Assembly (NCBI GenBank): GCA_903909415.1
Contig: CAIVVS010000053.1
Span: forward strand, 1-23,983
Source of the DNA: an uncultured Pseudomonadota bacterium
Lineage (GTDB): Bacteria > Pseudomonadota > Gammaproteobacteria > Burkholderiales > SG8-39
Direction: 5' to 3'
Length of the DNA: 23,983 bases
Shown: positions 1 through 8,234 of the stretch, one piece after another
How the letters are laid out: every line of letters starts with the position of its first letter
Position numbering within the stretch: the first letter of the stretch is position 1
Position numbers and translations under genes: made by a program
Notes under the pieces: model-generated
What the model saw: the letters and a program-made list of their open reading frames with translations, nothing else
Told to the model about the DNA's origin: nothing
Database searches by the model: none

Positions 1-1
1 A

Positions 2-86
2 GCTGCGGCGGTTCGGACATCCGGCCGGCGCAGCATGGTGCTGCGGCGGTTCGGACATCCGGCCGGCGCAGCATGGTGCTGCGGCG
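2..86. repeat. 38-bp tandem repeat, two full copies plus 9 bp of a third
   Basis: Positions 2-39 and 40-77 are identical 38-bp units, and 78-86 repeats the first 9 bases before the sequence diverges. Each unit carries the 8-bp palindrome CCGGCCGG. Each unit junction also forms a hairpin CGCAGCA-TGG-TGCTGCG (29-45 and 67-83). The array may extend beyond the left edge of the window. It lies just upstream of the gene at 136, so it is either an intergenic repeat family or leader structure; which one cannot be decided here. No spacers are present, so it is not a CRISPR array. Confidence 0.85.
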
Positions 87-135
87 TATCGTTGGATCGG
101 GTTCGGAACGAAAGCGGCACCACAGGAGAAGCGCC

Positions 136-444
136 ATGAAGCAACCAATGGTCGGCATCCACGGGCTGGGGCCCGGGGACGAGAAGGACCCGGCGCGGCT
201 GATGGGCATGATCGTGGCCCTGGCTGGCGAGGTCTACGTGCTGCGCGCCGAGGTCGAGCGCATGCGCCTGGCGCTGCGCGACTCGGGTGCGCTCGATGAC
301 GCCGCGCTGATCGCCGCCGGTGAGTCGCGCGAGATGAACGACTTCCTGCTCGAGGAAGAGGGCGCCTTCGCCAGCACCGTGCTGCGGCCCTTCTCGCATC
401 CCGATGACGCGCCGGACATCAGCCCCTTCCTGGAGGAACGATGA
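136..444 (+). CDS. Small conserved-looking protein of unknown function, methyltransferase partner
   Basis: A 102-residue soluble protein without a signal peptide or membrane segment. I do not recognise a family. Residues about 22-45 look like an amphipathic helix with coiled-coil character (LAGEVYVLRAEVERMRLAL), and the C-terminal half is acidic. The ATG at 136 is chosen because AGGAG (124-128) precedes it at good spacing; the frame is open further upstream to 73, but that start has no ribosome site and runs into the repeat array. Its stop overlaps the start of the methyltransferase gene as ATGA (441-444), so the two are probably co-translated and may act together. The function is unknown; a regulatory or adaptor subunit is only a guess. 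Confidence 0.75.
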   Translation: MKQPMVGIHGLGPGDEKDPARLMGMIVALAGEVYVLRAEVERMRLALRDSGALDDAALIAAGESREMNDFLLEEEGAFASTVLRPFSHPDDAPDISPFLEER

Positions 445-1547
445 ACGCGCCGCTGCCGTCGCACGCTTACCGGATCAGCTTCCGGTCGCAGGCCTACCAG
501 AGCTACATCGCCGGGCTCAAGGCCTACTGGGGCGGCGAGCTCTACCGCGAGGTGGTGGAGCGCGCCGAGGGCCTCAAGGCGCCGGACGCGGACGCCGTCG
601 AACGGGGCATGCGCGGTGACGCCGCCTACCGCCTGTACGGCTGGCTGGAGCGGCGCGTGCAGCAGTTCAAGTGGTCTGGCCGCCATGGCTTCCACACCGA
701 GGTGATGGCGCAGCGCGAGGCGCTGGCGCCGCTGCTCGCCGCAGTGCCGGTGGAGGTGCCGGGCAAGCTGAAGCTCGACCCGCAGCTGAAGATGCCCGAC
801 TACATCACCGAGACCGAGACCCACCAGCAGCCCGGCGGCCTGTGGAAGGACCTGGTCAACGCCTATACGCTGGCTTGGTACGCGCGCGGACCGAGCTTCT
901 CCGGCACCAGCCCGGACGTGCTGGTGGACTGGTACTCGAAACTGATCCGCGAGAAATGCGTGGCGCGCGGACTCGTGCCCAAGGCGATCGCCGACCTCGG
1001 CTGCTCGGCCGGGCGCTCCACGCGGGCGATCAAGCGGGCGCTGCCCGACGCCAAGCTCTACGGCTGCGAGATCTGCGAGCCCATGGTGCGCCACGGCCAC
1101 CTGCGCTCGCAGGACGAAGGCACCGACATCACGCTCTACCAGCGCAACGCCGAGGACCTGGGCTGCTTCGCCGACGCCAGCCTGGACGTGGTCGCCTCGC
1201 ACTGGCTGTTCCACGAGATGCCGCCGCGCGCGATACGCAACTCCATCCGCGAGTCGCTGCGCGTGCTGCGGCCCGGCGGCCTGTTCGTGATGTACGACAT
1301 GCTGATCTCCCCGGGCGGCGTGGTCGGCGACTGGCTGCACACCGGCTATGCGGCGCGCAACAACGAGCCCTTCGCCCACACCCTGGTGGAGATGAACCTG
1401 AAGCAGGCGCTCGAGGAGGCGGGCTTCACCGACGTGAAGCTGGAGCTCACCAGCCCGCAACATCCCGGGCCGGACATCCCCGCGAAGCTGCCGCCCAACC
1501 GCCTGCACTACATGACCTTCGTGTCGGCCTGGGCGCCGAAGCCATGA
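441..1547 (+). CDS. Class I SAM-dependent methyltransferase
   Basis: A 368-residue cytoplasmic protein. An N-terminal helical region of about 170 residues precedes a Rossmann-type methyltransferase core. Motif I is ADLGCSAGRST near residues 183-193, with the acidic residue ending strand beta 2 in YGCEICEP. The post-motif segment SLDVVASHWLFHEMP (about 247-261) and LRVLRPGGLFVMYD (about 277-290) are typical of the UbiE/Methyltransf_11/25 group. The substrate cannot be inferred. TGGAGG (431-436) lies just before the ATG, which overlaps the upstream stop; its own stop overlaps the next ATG (1544-1547). This places it as the middle gene of a coupled trio with a small protein and a periplasmic solute-binding protein. 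The large N-terminal extension is longer than in minimal methyltransferases and may carry specificity. Confidence 0.9.
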   Translation: MNAPLPSHAYRISFRSQAYQSYIAGLKAYWGGELYREVVERAEGLKAPDADAVERGMRGDAAYRLYGWLERRVQQFKWSGRHGFHTEVMAQREALAPLLAAVPVEVPGKLKLDPQLKMPDYITETETHQQPGGLWKDLVNAYTLAWYARGPSFSGTSPDVLVDWYSKLIREKCVARGLVPKAIADLGCSAGRSTRAIKRALPDAKLYGCEICEPMVRHGHLRSQDEGTDITLYQRNAEDLGCFADASLDVVASHWLFHEMPPRAIRNSIRESLRVLRPGGLFVMYDMLISPGGVVGDWLHTGYAARNNEPFAHTLVEMNLKQALEEAGFTDVKLELTSPQHPGPDIPAKLPPNRLHYMTFVSAWAPKP

Positions 1548-2545
1548 AGGCGCGGATGCGACACACCCTGCTCGCGCTGCTGCTGGGCGCAGCCTGCTGC
1601 GGCCAGGCCGCGGCTCAGTCCACCACGCAGTCCGCCACGCAGGCCGCGCCCTATCCCTCGCGCGCCATCCGCATGGTGGTGCCCTTTCCGCCGGGCGGGC
1701 CGAACGACATCGTCGGGCGCACCATCGGCCAGAAGCTGCAGGAACGCTGGGGCCAGGCGGTGGTGATCGACAACCGCCCGGGCGCCAGCTCGGTGATCGG
1801 CACCGAGTTCGTGGTCAAGTCGCCGCCCGACGGCTACACGCTGATGGTGGGCGGGCCCAGCCTCGCGCTGACGCGCTTCCTGTTCAGCAAGGCGCCCTAC
1901 GACGTGGACCGCGACCTCGCGCCTGTGATCCTGGTCGCCAAGATCCCCAACGTGCTGCTGGTGCATCCTTCCGTGCCGGCGCGCAACGTCGCCGAGCTGG
2001 TGGCGCTGGCGCGCGCCAAGCCGGGCGTGCTGAACTACGGCTCCACCGGCACAGGCACCGCGACCCACCTGTTCGCCGCGTTGTTCGAGCGAATCGCGGG
2101 CGTGAAGCTGAACCACATACCCTACAAGGGGACGGCGCCGGCGGTGAACGACCTGCTGGCCGGGCAGATCGAGATCCTGTTCGACAGCCTGAGCACCGCG
2201 CTGCCCAACCTGCGCGCCGGCAAGGTGCGCGCCCTGGGCATCACCAACTCGACGCGCTCGCCCTCCGCGCCGGACATCCCGACCCTGGCCGAGGAAGGCG
2301 TGACCGGCTACGAGGCGGTGGGCTGGTTCGGCATCGTCGCGCCGGCGAAGGTGCCCGAGCCGGTGATCGCCGCGCTGAACGCGGAGATCGCGCAGGTCAT
2401 CCGCCTGCCCGACGTGAAGGAGCGGCTCGCGCGACTGGGCGGGGAGCCGGCCGCGGGCTCGGCGGCGGACTTCGGCGCCTACATCCGCGTCGAGGCTGAT
2501 CGCTGGGGACGGGTGATGCGCGAGGCCGGCGTGAAGATGGAGTAG
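1544..2545 (+). CDS. Bug-family (TctC-type) periplasmic solute-binding protein
   Basis: A 333-residue secreted protein of the tripartite tricarboxylate transporter receptor family. A signal peptide is visible: basic start (MKARMRH), hydrophobic core, and likely cleavage after AAA near residue 24. Family hallmarks follow in order: YPSRAIRMVVPFPPGGPNDI, then VVIDNRPGASSVIGTEFV, then PPDGYTL, and later HIPYKGTAPAVNDLLAGQIE. These form the two-lobed pocket that usually binds carboxylates or amides. The ATG at 1544 overlaps the methyltransferase stop, and the mature protein begins soon after the signal, which fixes the start. No TctA/TctB membrane subunits lie nearby, as is usual for orphan Bug proteins. 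The ligand is unknown; coupling to the methyltransferase hints at a shared substrate, but this is inference. Confidence 0.92.
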   Translation: MKARMRHTLLALLLGAACCGQAAAQSTTQSATQAAPYPSRAIRMVVPFPPGGPNDIVGRTIGQKLQERWGQAVVIDNRPGASSVIGTEFVVKSPPDGYTLMVGGPSLALTRFLFSKAPYDVDRDLAPVILVAKIPNVLLVHPSVPARNVAELVALARAKPGVLNYGSTGTGTATHLFAALFERIAGVKLNHIPYKGTAPAVNDLLAGQIEILFDSLSTALPNLRAGKVRALGITNSTRSPSAPDIPTLAEEGVTGYEAVGWFGIVAPAKVPEPVIAALNAEIAQVIRLPDVKERLARLGGEPAAGSAADFGAYIRVEADRWGRVMREAGVKME

Positions 2546-2599
2546 CGCGGGCGGAAGTTCTGCGGCGCCACCGCCCGAGAAAATGCCGAAAAACGCATT

Positions 2600-2632
2600 A
2601 AGTGGCTGATTTAATTAAATAAATTGCCACTT
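2600..2632. terminator. AT-rich inverted repeat between convergent genes, probable bidirectional terminator
   Basis: AAGTGGC (2600-2606) and GCCACTT (2626-2632) form a perfect 7-bp stem around an AT-only-like 19-base loop that itself contains the 12-bp palindrome ATTTAATTAAAT (2609-2620). Read on the minus strand, the stem is followed within 10 bases by a run of five Ts (complement of 2589-2593). It lies between the plus-strand Bug gene and the end of hsdM, where a shared terminator is expected. A second 7-bp inverted repeat, CGGGCGG (2548-2554) with CCGCCCG (2571-2577), follows the Bug stop. The low GC content is striking against the surroundings and may also mark the edge of an acquired segment. 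Confidence 0.5.
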
Positions 2633-2645
2633 CCCGGGCGGGATA

Positions 2646-4478
2646 TCACGCGGCGCTTTGCATCAGCGCCTTGAGCCGGGACAGCGCCTCGTCCACCTCC
2701 CGACCCTTCTGTTCGATCGCGGTCAGCAGTTCGGCAGGCGTGCGGGTGTCCTCGACCTTGCGCTCGCGCGGGTTCACCGCCTTCAGGTCATAGACCGCGT
2801 CCTCGATCGTCTGTGCCTTGTTCAGCGAATCGCGGCCCGCCTTGTCGCACTCCAGCGCCTGCTGCACGAGCTTGTCCGCCTGCGCGTCCTTGCCTGCCTT
2901 GCGCAGCGTCTTGGCCTCGTCGCGCAAGGCCAGCGCGCGCTCACGGTTCTGCTCCGCCTCGCGGCGGTGCGGTGCCGCGTCCTCGTTCGCCTTGCGCTTG
3001 CGCTCGGCGAAGTCCACCGTCCAGCTGTGCTCGGTTTCCGCCTCGGGCGTGCCGCGCTTGTCCAGCAGCGCGAAGAACTCGTTGAACTGTGCGCGCGTCA
3101 GCGGCGTTTTCTTGCCGACCTTGATGTGTGAGAGGTCGTAGTACCAGATGCGCTCCGTCTTGCGGCCACGGGTGAAGAACACCAGGTTGGTCTTCACGCC
3201 GGCGCCGGAACCGGTGAACGCGCCGCCTGGCAGGCTGACGATGCACCACAGGTCGCACTCGTCGAGCAGCTTGCGCTTGGTCCGGGTGAAGGACTCCTCG
3301 TTGGTGCGGTAGAGGAGGCCCTCGTCCAGCACGATGCCGCACTTGCCGCCCGGCTCCAGCATCTGCATCACGTATTGAACGAACAGCACCTGCGTTGCGC
3401 GGGTCTTGAAGGCGAACGGCCCCTGCGCTTCCTTGCCTTCCTTGCCGCCGAACGGCGGATTGGTCAGCACGATGCCGAAGCGGTCCGGCGCTCCCTCCCA
3501 AAGTCCGCCGTAGACCGTCTGGCCGGACAGCGTGTTGCCGTGCCACAGGTGCGGCTCGTCAATGCCGTGCAGCATCAGGTTGGCGAGCGCGATCGGGTAG
3601 GCCAGGTTGTCCTTCTCCCGGCCGTAGAAGGTGCGGTGTTTGAGCGCGTCCAGCGCATCCGTGGTGAGTTCGCCGCCGCGTGCGCGCATGTGCTCGGCCG
3701 CCTCGGCGAGGAAGCCGCCGGTGCCGCAGCATGGGTCGCACACCGTCTGGCCCAACTTGGGATCGACCGTCTCCACCATCACCCGGATCAGCTCGCGCGG
3801 CGTGTAGAACTGCCCGCCGTCGGAGTTCTTTTCGCCCATCTTGAGCAGCAGGCCCTCGTACACCTGCGACAGCATGAACTGGTGCTGGGTGTCGGTCCCC
3901 GCCAGTCGCAGCGCATGCACGCGGTCCAGCACGTCGGCGAAGTTGCCTTCCGTGTCGATCCGCACCCGCTCGATAGGCGCGATGATTTCGCTGATCACTT
4001 TCTGCTTGGGCGTGGCGCCGGGCTGGTCGCGCAGGCCGCGAAGCATTGGCAGCAGCTGGGCGTTCACGAAGGCAAAGTAGTCGCCGCGCTTGCTTTCCTG
4101 CAGCTCGCGGCGCTTCCAGCCCAGCGGCTTGCCGTCGTCGGTGGTCTTCGGCTCGCCCTTCTGGTCCCAGGGTGCGGCCCAGTCCTGCCAGCGGTACGGC
4201 GACGCCAGGGTTGCGGTGTAGGCCAGTCCCAGCGCCTCGGCTTCCTCGCGCTCGATGGCTTCCTGCTCGTCCAGCACGCGCAGGAACAGGATCCAGGTCA
4301 ACTCGGGCACGTACTGCAACGCGCTGCCGCAGTTGGACCGGCGCAGCACGTCGCATATTTGCCAGACGGCCTGGTTGAGCGCTTGCGGGCCGGAGAGTCC
4401 GGCTCCAGGAGCGGGTTTTATCTTCTTGGCTTTCGGGACTTCAGGGGCTGCTGCGTTCTTCTTCTTGGGCATCTTCAT
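2646..4478 (-). CDS. hsdM: Type I restriction-modification system, DNA methyltransferase subunit HsdM
   Basis: A 610-residue N6-adenine methyltransferase subunit. Residues 1-25 are a Lys/Pro/Ala-rich tail. Residues about 34-200 are the HsdM N-terminal helical domain. FYTPREL (224-230) precedes the SAM-binding motif DPCCGTGGF (248-256), and the catalytic motif NPPF lies at 340-343 within NPPFGG. The last about 130 residues are rich in charged heptad-like sequence (EAEQNRERALALRDEAKTL), probably the helical region contacting HsdS. The protein methylates adenine in the site chosen by HsdS and is needed for both modification and restriction. It is the last gene of the hsdR-hsdS-hsdM operon; its ATG overlaps the hsdS stop as ATGA (4478-4475). 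No strong Shine-Dalgarno site is seen, so translational coupling is likely. An in-frame ATG six bases further on is an alternative start. No defect is visible. Confidence 0.96.
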   Translation of the reverse strand: MKMPKKKNAAAPEVPKAKKIKPAPGAGLSGPQALNQAVWQICDVLRRSNCGSALQYVPELTWILFLRVLDEQEAIEREEAEALGLAYTATLASPYRWQDWAAPWDQKGEPKTTDDGKPLGWKRRELQESKRGDYFAFVNAQLLPMLRGLRDQPGATPKQKVISEIIAPIERVRIDTEGNFADVLDRVHALRLAGTDTQHQFMLSQVYEGLLLKMGEKNSDGGQFYTPRELIRVMVETVDPKLGQTVCDPCCGTGGFLAEAAEHMRARGGELTTDALDALKHRTFYGREKDNLAYPIALANLMLHGIDEPHLWHGNTLSGQTVYGGLWEGAPDRFGIVLTNPPFGGKEGKEAQGPFAFKTRATQVLFVQYVMQMLEPGGKCGIVLDEGLLYRTNEESFTRTKRKLLDECDLWCIVSLPGGAFTGSGAGVKTNLVFFTRGRKTERIWYYDLSHIKVGKKTPLTRAQFNEFFALLDKRGTPEAETEHSWTVDFAERKRKANEDAAPHRREAEQNRERALALRDEAKTLRKAGKDAQADKLVQQALECDKAGRDSLNKAQTIEDAVYDLKAVNPRERKVEDTRTPAELLTAIEQKGREVDEALSRLKALMQSAA

Positions 4479-5707
4479 TCCGGTTGGCCGAAAGCGTCGG
4501 CCAGGAGCTTCTGCGGCAGTCGTTCGATCTCTGCCCGGCGCGCGGTCAATTGCTCGGACAGGGCTTTTGCGGCCGCCAGCCGCTCGCGCAGCGTACGCGC
4601 GATGCGGCGCTGTTCGGCGATATCAGGGGCGCAGACATGGAGCGATTCGATGGTCTGCATGTAGATGGTCTTGATTACCGAGCCGCTGCCAAGGTCGCGC
4701 AGGTAGTCCTGCGCAGCCATGAAGGCATACATCAGGAACTCGGGGTCAAGTTTCGTTTGGTCGCAGATCCAGTTCGCAAAATGCTGGCTGGTCGCCATGG
4801 GTTTGCCAAGGATGGTGACGTAGCCGATGGACGCATCGCGGCACAGGCAGACCGTGCCGGCGGGCAGCAAGCGGGCCGAGGAATTCGCGAGCCCCGCGTC
4901 GTTGGTGGTTTCGCTTGTCTCATAGGCGAACTGGCCGTGCAGCTTGCGGATATCCGGCAGCGCCAGCCATGGCACCTTGCCGCCCCACCACTCGGGATGA
5001 CGTCGGCTTGGGGTGTGACCGGATTCGAGTCGTGCGACTTCGCGCAAGGTGAGCCACCGCCATCCTGAGACTTCGTCAAGCTCGTCGGGCTGTACCGAAA
5101 CAGCCGAGGGTTCAGGAAAGAATTCAGTGAGTTGAGCGCGAACCAATCTCGCTGATAGCGCCAATTGCTCGTTGCAAGCTGCAAGCGCTTCCCGGGAGAT
5201 ATGTACATGGTTCTCTATACGACTTGCGATTTCTTCCTGTTGCGAAAGCGGGGGGAAGCAGATCGGTATCGAGAGAATCTCGGAAATCTGAAGATTCTGG
5301 ATATTTGCGCCCCGGGTCTTTTCCTCGCGCCACCTCTTGAAATGCGGGCCTCGTAGCCATTGCGCTAGATATCGCGGAGAAAATCCGCTTCGACAGCGCA
5401 GGATGGCGCAAAACGCACCAACCGTACCGGAGAAAGGTTGGTCAAGCATTGCGGTCTTGCCAACCAATGCCGGGCTGCCTGAAGACACCGCAATAACGAC
5501 GTCGTTCGTTTGCAGCAGCTGGCTGCTCGACACGTTTGATGCAGGAATCCAAACTAGATCCGTCTCAACAAGCAACCGATCTTGAATGTTGCCCGCACGG
5601 AGAACGGGTATGTGGCCGGGTGTGACGGAGTTTCTTACGTCGCGTTTGTCAAAGCTGACGCCGCGAACAACTTCAATTACGTCGCCTAGCTTGCTCATGG
5701 ATTTCAT
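4475..5707 (-). CDS. hsdS: Type I restriction-modification system, specificity subunit HsdS
   Basis: A 410-residue DNA-recognition subunit with the usual two halves. Target recognition domain 1 covers roughly residues 5-150 and is followed by the conserved helix beginning PPLSQQEEIASRIENH (about 152-167). Domain 2 runs roughly 215-355, starting with WRWLTLREVARLESGHTP, and is followed by the second helix (AEQRRIARTLRERLAAAKALSEQL). Each domain reads one half of a bipartite asymmetric DNA site; the site itself cannot be read from sequence. The gene begins at an ATG overlapping the hsdR stop (5707-5704), with an alternative in-frame ATG at 5698; neither has a good ribosome site. The first half, about 5100-5700, is clearly poorer in G and C than the second, consistent with exchange of recognition domains between systems. 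The gene appears intact. Confidence 0.94.
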   Translation of the reverse strand: MKSMSKLGDVIEVVRGVSFDKRDVRNSVTPGHIPVLRAGNIQDRLLVETDLVWIPASNVSSSQLLQTNDVVIAVSSGSPALVGKTAMLDQPFSGTVGAFCAILRCRSGFSPRYLAQWLRGPHFKRWREEKTRGANIQNLQISEILSIPICFPPLSQQEEIASRIENHVHISREALAACNEQLALSARLVRAQLTEFFPEPSAVSVQPDELDEVSGWRWLTLREVARLESGHTPSRRHPEWWGGKVPWLALPDIRKLHGQFAYETSETTNDAGLANSSARLLPAGTVCLCRDASIGYVTILGKPMATSQHFANWICDQTKLDPEFLMYAFMAAQDYLRDLGSGSVIKTIYMQTIESLHVCAPDIAEQRRIARTLRERLAAAKALSEQLTARRAEIERLPQKLLADAFGQPE

Positions 5708-8082
5708 GCAGAAAAGAGCCTCGACTTTGTGTCAAGGAATGCCATCGCTGGATTGCCTAGACCTCGCAGTCCAGCTAGGCCGCCAGCAGTCTGAATCGAA
5801 GGAACTCGCCAAATTTCACGGTTCTCCAATGCAGCGGTTCCGCTTCTCTCGAACTGTCCGGCAATGCCGAGGATCACCTGCTTCGCCGGTGACGGCATGC
5901 CTTCCAGCCAAGCCTCATTTTTGAACCGGAACGCCAGGCTGCGATCCAGCCGGGTACGCGGTTTGACGGCATAGCCCAATTCCGCCAGCACATCGTAGAG
6001 GTCGTAATCCAACTTCGCGTCGACCAGCTGGATCGTTGTCGGAGAGCCATGCGAGGATACCAACGCGGACATCAGCTCTCCGCGCTCGACCGGCGTGATC
6101 CAGCGTTCGCGGAACTGTTGCAGGTTGGCGGCCTCAGCCTTCAGTCTTGCCGCCAGATCCTGCTTGTATTCCTCGTAGGGAATAGGCGCGAGCTTGCCGT
6201 CGCGCTCGCCGAGGATCAGGTGGCCGCCTTCCTTGACCTGCACGCTGAAGCCACCGGCAATAAGCGTCGGCTCGACGTCATCACCGCCACTCCCACCCCC
6301 GCCCGGACGGGGCGGCGGGGTGATGAATTCGCGGCCGAACAGGCGGACCATGTTGGTGTAGTCGTAGAGCCGGAACATCAGCTTGCCGCTGGCCTCGTCG
6401 ATGCGCGTGCCGCGCCCCACCATCTGGTGGAAGACGATGGCGGACTCCAGGTAGCGGAAGAACACGATGTTGCGCACGCAGGGCACGTCCAAGCCGGTGG
6501 ACAGCAGGTCCACGGTGGTGGCGATGAACCAGGACGACAGGTTGCCGCGCAGGTCCTGGACCATCTTGTTGCCCTGGCTCATGGAGGTGCACTTGAACGC
6601 GTAGGGCTCGGCGCGGGCGCGGTCGTTCGCGCGGCACCACTCGGCATAGCGGTTGTTCAGGTGGCTGGCCACCCGGTCCGCGTGGGCGTCGGCGGCGCAG
6701 AAGATGATGGTCTTCTGTTCCGGGCCGCCGGTGTCCAGCAGGTACTGGAACAGGTCGTCGCACATGGCGATCACCCGCTCGGGAATCTGCAGCTTGGCGT
6801 CGTAGTCCCTGGGGTTGTAGAGGTCGCGGACCTCGTTCTCCTTGGCGCGCTTGCCGGTGCTGGCGTGCCTGGCCTTGTGGGCTATGACCTCCTGCTTGGG
6901 CAGGCTGGCCGCGTCGATGGACACCCGGCCCTGCCGGATCTCGCAGGGCGCGAGGTAGCCATCTTCGATGCCCTGCGCCAGCGAGTAGTCGTACACAGGC
7001 TCACCGAAATGCCGCAGGTTGTCGGCCGTGATCTGCTGGTCGTCATTCGAGCCGCTGAGTGCGCGCGGGGTGGCGGTCAGGCCGATCTGGAACGCGTCCG
7101 GGTTGCGCGTCAGCACCTCCGACCAGGTGCCCCAGGCGGAACGGTGGCACTCGTCGATGATGATGTGGCTGAAATGGTTCTCCGGGTAGTGCTGGCGGAG
7201 GAAAGACGCATCGCCCTCCTGGTGGATGCCCAGCGACTGGTAGGTGGCGATATGGACCCGGGCGTTCTTGGCTTCGTTGTTGCCGTTGGCGTCCTCGGCG
7301 ACGATCTTGGCATCCGCGCCGAACACGTTGTGAAACTGTGCATGGGCCTGGGTGCGAAGTTCGTCCCGGTCCACGAGGAACAGCGCGCGCTTCAACTGGC
7401 CGCCGTCGGACAGGCGCTGGAGTATGCCCACGGAAATGCTGGTCTTGCCGGCGCCCGTCGCCAGGGACAGCAGGGCGCGCTTGGGTGTCGAGCCTGCGTC
7501 CGCAAGCGCGGCCCGCTCCAGCACCGCGCGGATGGCCGCGTCCTGGTAGTAGCGGGGCCGGTTGCCCGCGACGCTGTAGCCGGCCAGCAGCGGGCCGATG
7601 CCCTGCGAGTCCTCCTTGATGCCGGAGGCGGAGAACCAGCGCTGGCGCAGCTCCGCCGGCGTCGGAAAGTCGGAGATCGGCCGGGGGTCGCTGGTCTTTC
7701 CGGTAAAGACGTCGTATTCGACGAACAGGTGCCCGTTGGTCGAGTAGACGAACTTGACGGCATGCAGCCGGGCGTAATCCTTGACCTGCTCCAGGCCGTG
7801 GGTCGGCGGGAGCGCTTCCTTCTTGGCCTCGACGAAGGCCAGGGTGAGGGGATGGGCGTGTTCGCCGACATAGGCGCGCAGCAGGTAGTCGACGCGTCCC
7901 CGGCCGCGCTTGAGCGGCTTGCCGTCCAGGATGTCGATGCGCACGGCGCCCTGTTCCCGGTGGATCTCGCCGTGGGAATCGCGCTGACCGTCCTTCACCA
8001 GCTCGATCCAGTTCCGGGCGTGCAGGGCCGGGTCGATCAGCTTGGCGCGGGTATCGGCTTCGTTGAACTTGGAGGTCGCCAC
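5704..8082 (-). CDS. hsdR: Type I restriction-modification system, endonuclease/translocase subunit HsdR
   Basis: A 792-residue ATP-driven DNA translocase and nuclease of the EcoEI-like HsdR group, at normal length. The N-terminal nuclease domain has the PD-(D/E)xK pattern: D65 in GRVDYLL and E85-A-K87 in FVEAKKE. The helicase motor follows: Walker A ATGAGKT (208-214), DECH (310-313), TATPR (336-340), and the late motif QMVGRGTR in the second RecA lobe. A C-terminal domain for complex assembly completes it. The start is a GTG at 8082, chosen because the reading begins there with the family-typical ATSKFNEADTRAKLIDPAL; no strong Shine-Dalgarno site is visible. All motifs look intact, so restriction is probably active. 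It is first in the operon; the promoter must lie in the 273-bp gap shared with the divergent toxin gene. Confidence 0.95.
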   Translation of the reverse strand: MATSKFNEADTRAKLIDPALHARNWIELVKDGQRDSHGEIHREQGAVRIDILDGKPLKRGRGRVDYLLRAYVGEHAHPLTLAFVEAKKEALPPTHGLEQVKDYARLHAVKFVYSTNGHLFVEYDVFTGKTSDPRPISDFPTPAELRQRWFSASGIKEDSQGIGPLLAGYSVAGNRPRYYQDAAIRAVLERAALADAGSTPKRALLSLATGAGKTSISVGILQRLSDGGQLKRALFLVDRDELRTQAHAQFHNVFGADAKIVAEDANGNNEAKNARVHIATYQSLGIHQEGDASFLRQHYPENHFSHIIIDECHRSAWGTWSEVLTRNPDAFQIGLTATPRALSGSNDDQQITADNLRHFGEPVYDYSLAQGIEDGYLAPCEIRQGRVSIDAASLPKQEVIAHKARHASTGKRAKENEVRDLYNPRDYDAKLQIPERVIAMCDDLFQYLLDTGGPEQKTIIFCAADAHADRVASHLNNRYAEWCRANDRARAEPYAFKCTSMSQGNKMVQDLRGNLSSWFIATTVDLLSTGLDVPCVRNIVFFRYLESAIVFHQMVGRGTRIDEASGKLMFRLYDYTNMVRLFGREFITPPPRPGGGGSGGDDVEPTLIAGGFSVQVKEGGHLILGERDGKLAPIPYEEYKQDLAARLKAEAANLQQFRERWITPVERGELMSALVSSHGSPTTIQLVDAKLDYDLYDVLAELGYAVKPRTRLDRSLAFRFKNEAWLEGMPSPAKQVILGIAGQFERSGTAALENREIWRVPSIQTAGGLAGLRGLGNPAMAFLDTKSRLFSA

Positions 8083-8203
8083 GTCAGCTTTGCGGGATAG
8101 GGGCCTGCAGGTCGGGACGGGACAGGAGCAGGAAGGATAGCAGCCCCGCCCGGCGGGCCAGGCAGGGGCGTCGCGGCCCCGGGGACTCGGAGCTCAGCCC
8201 GAC

Positions 8204-8232
8204 TCGACAACCGGTCTGCGGCGTCATACAAT
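8204..8232 (+). promoter_or_regulatory. Sigma-70-type promoter for the toxin-antitoxin pair
   Basis: TCGACA (8204-8209; one mismatch to TTGACA) and TACAAT (8227-8232; one mismatch to TATAAT) are separated by exactly 17 bases on the plus strand. Transcription would start near 8239, inside the palindrome at 8235-8253 and about 117 bases before the toxin start. This is among the best promoter matches seen in the window. Confidence 0.7.
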
Positions 8233-8234
8233 GA

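Noticed and set aside
2..86. CRISPR-like repeat
   Set aside because: The units are directly adjacent with no spacers and there are no cas genes in the window.
73..135. Upstream extension of the first gene
   Set aside because: The start at 73 lies inside the tandem repeat without a ribosome site, while the ATG at 136 has AGGAG at good spacing.
234..1508. Minus-strand open frame opposite the methyltransferase gene
   Set aside because: No recognisable domain; the plus-strand methyltransferase has clear motifs and coupled neighbours.
6049..8100. Long plus-strand open frame opposite hsdR
   Set aside because: It is a shadow of hsdR: low-complexity composition, no motifs, no ribosome site, while hsdR shows all family motifs.
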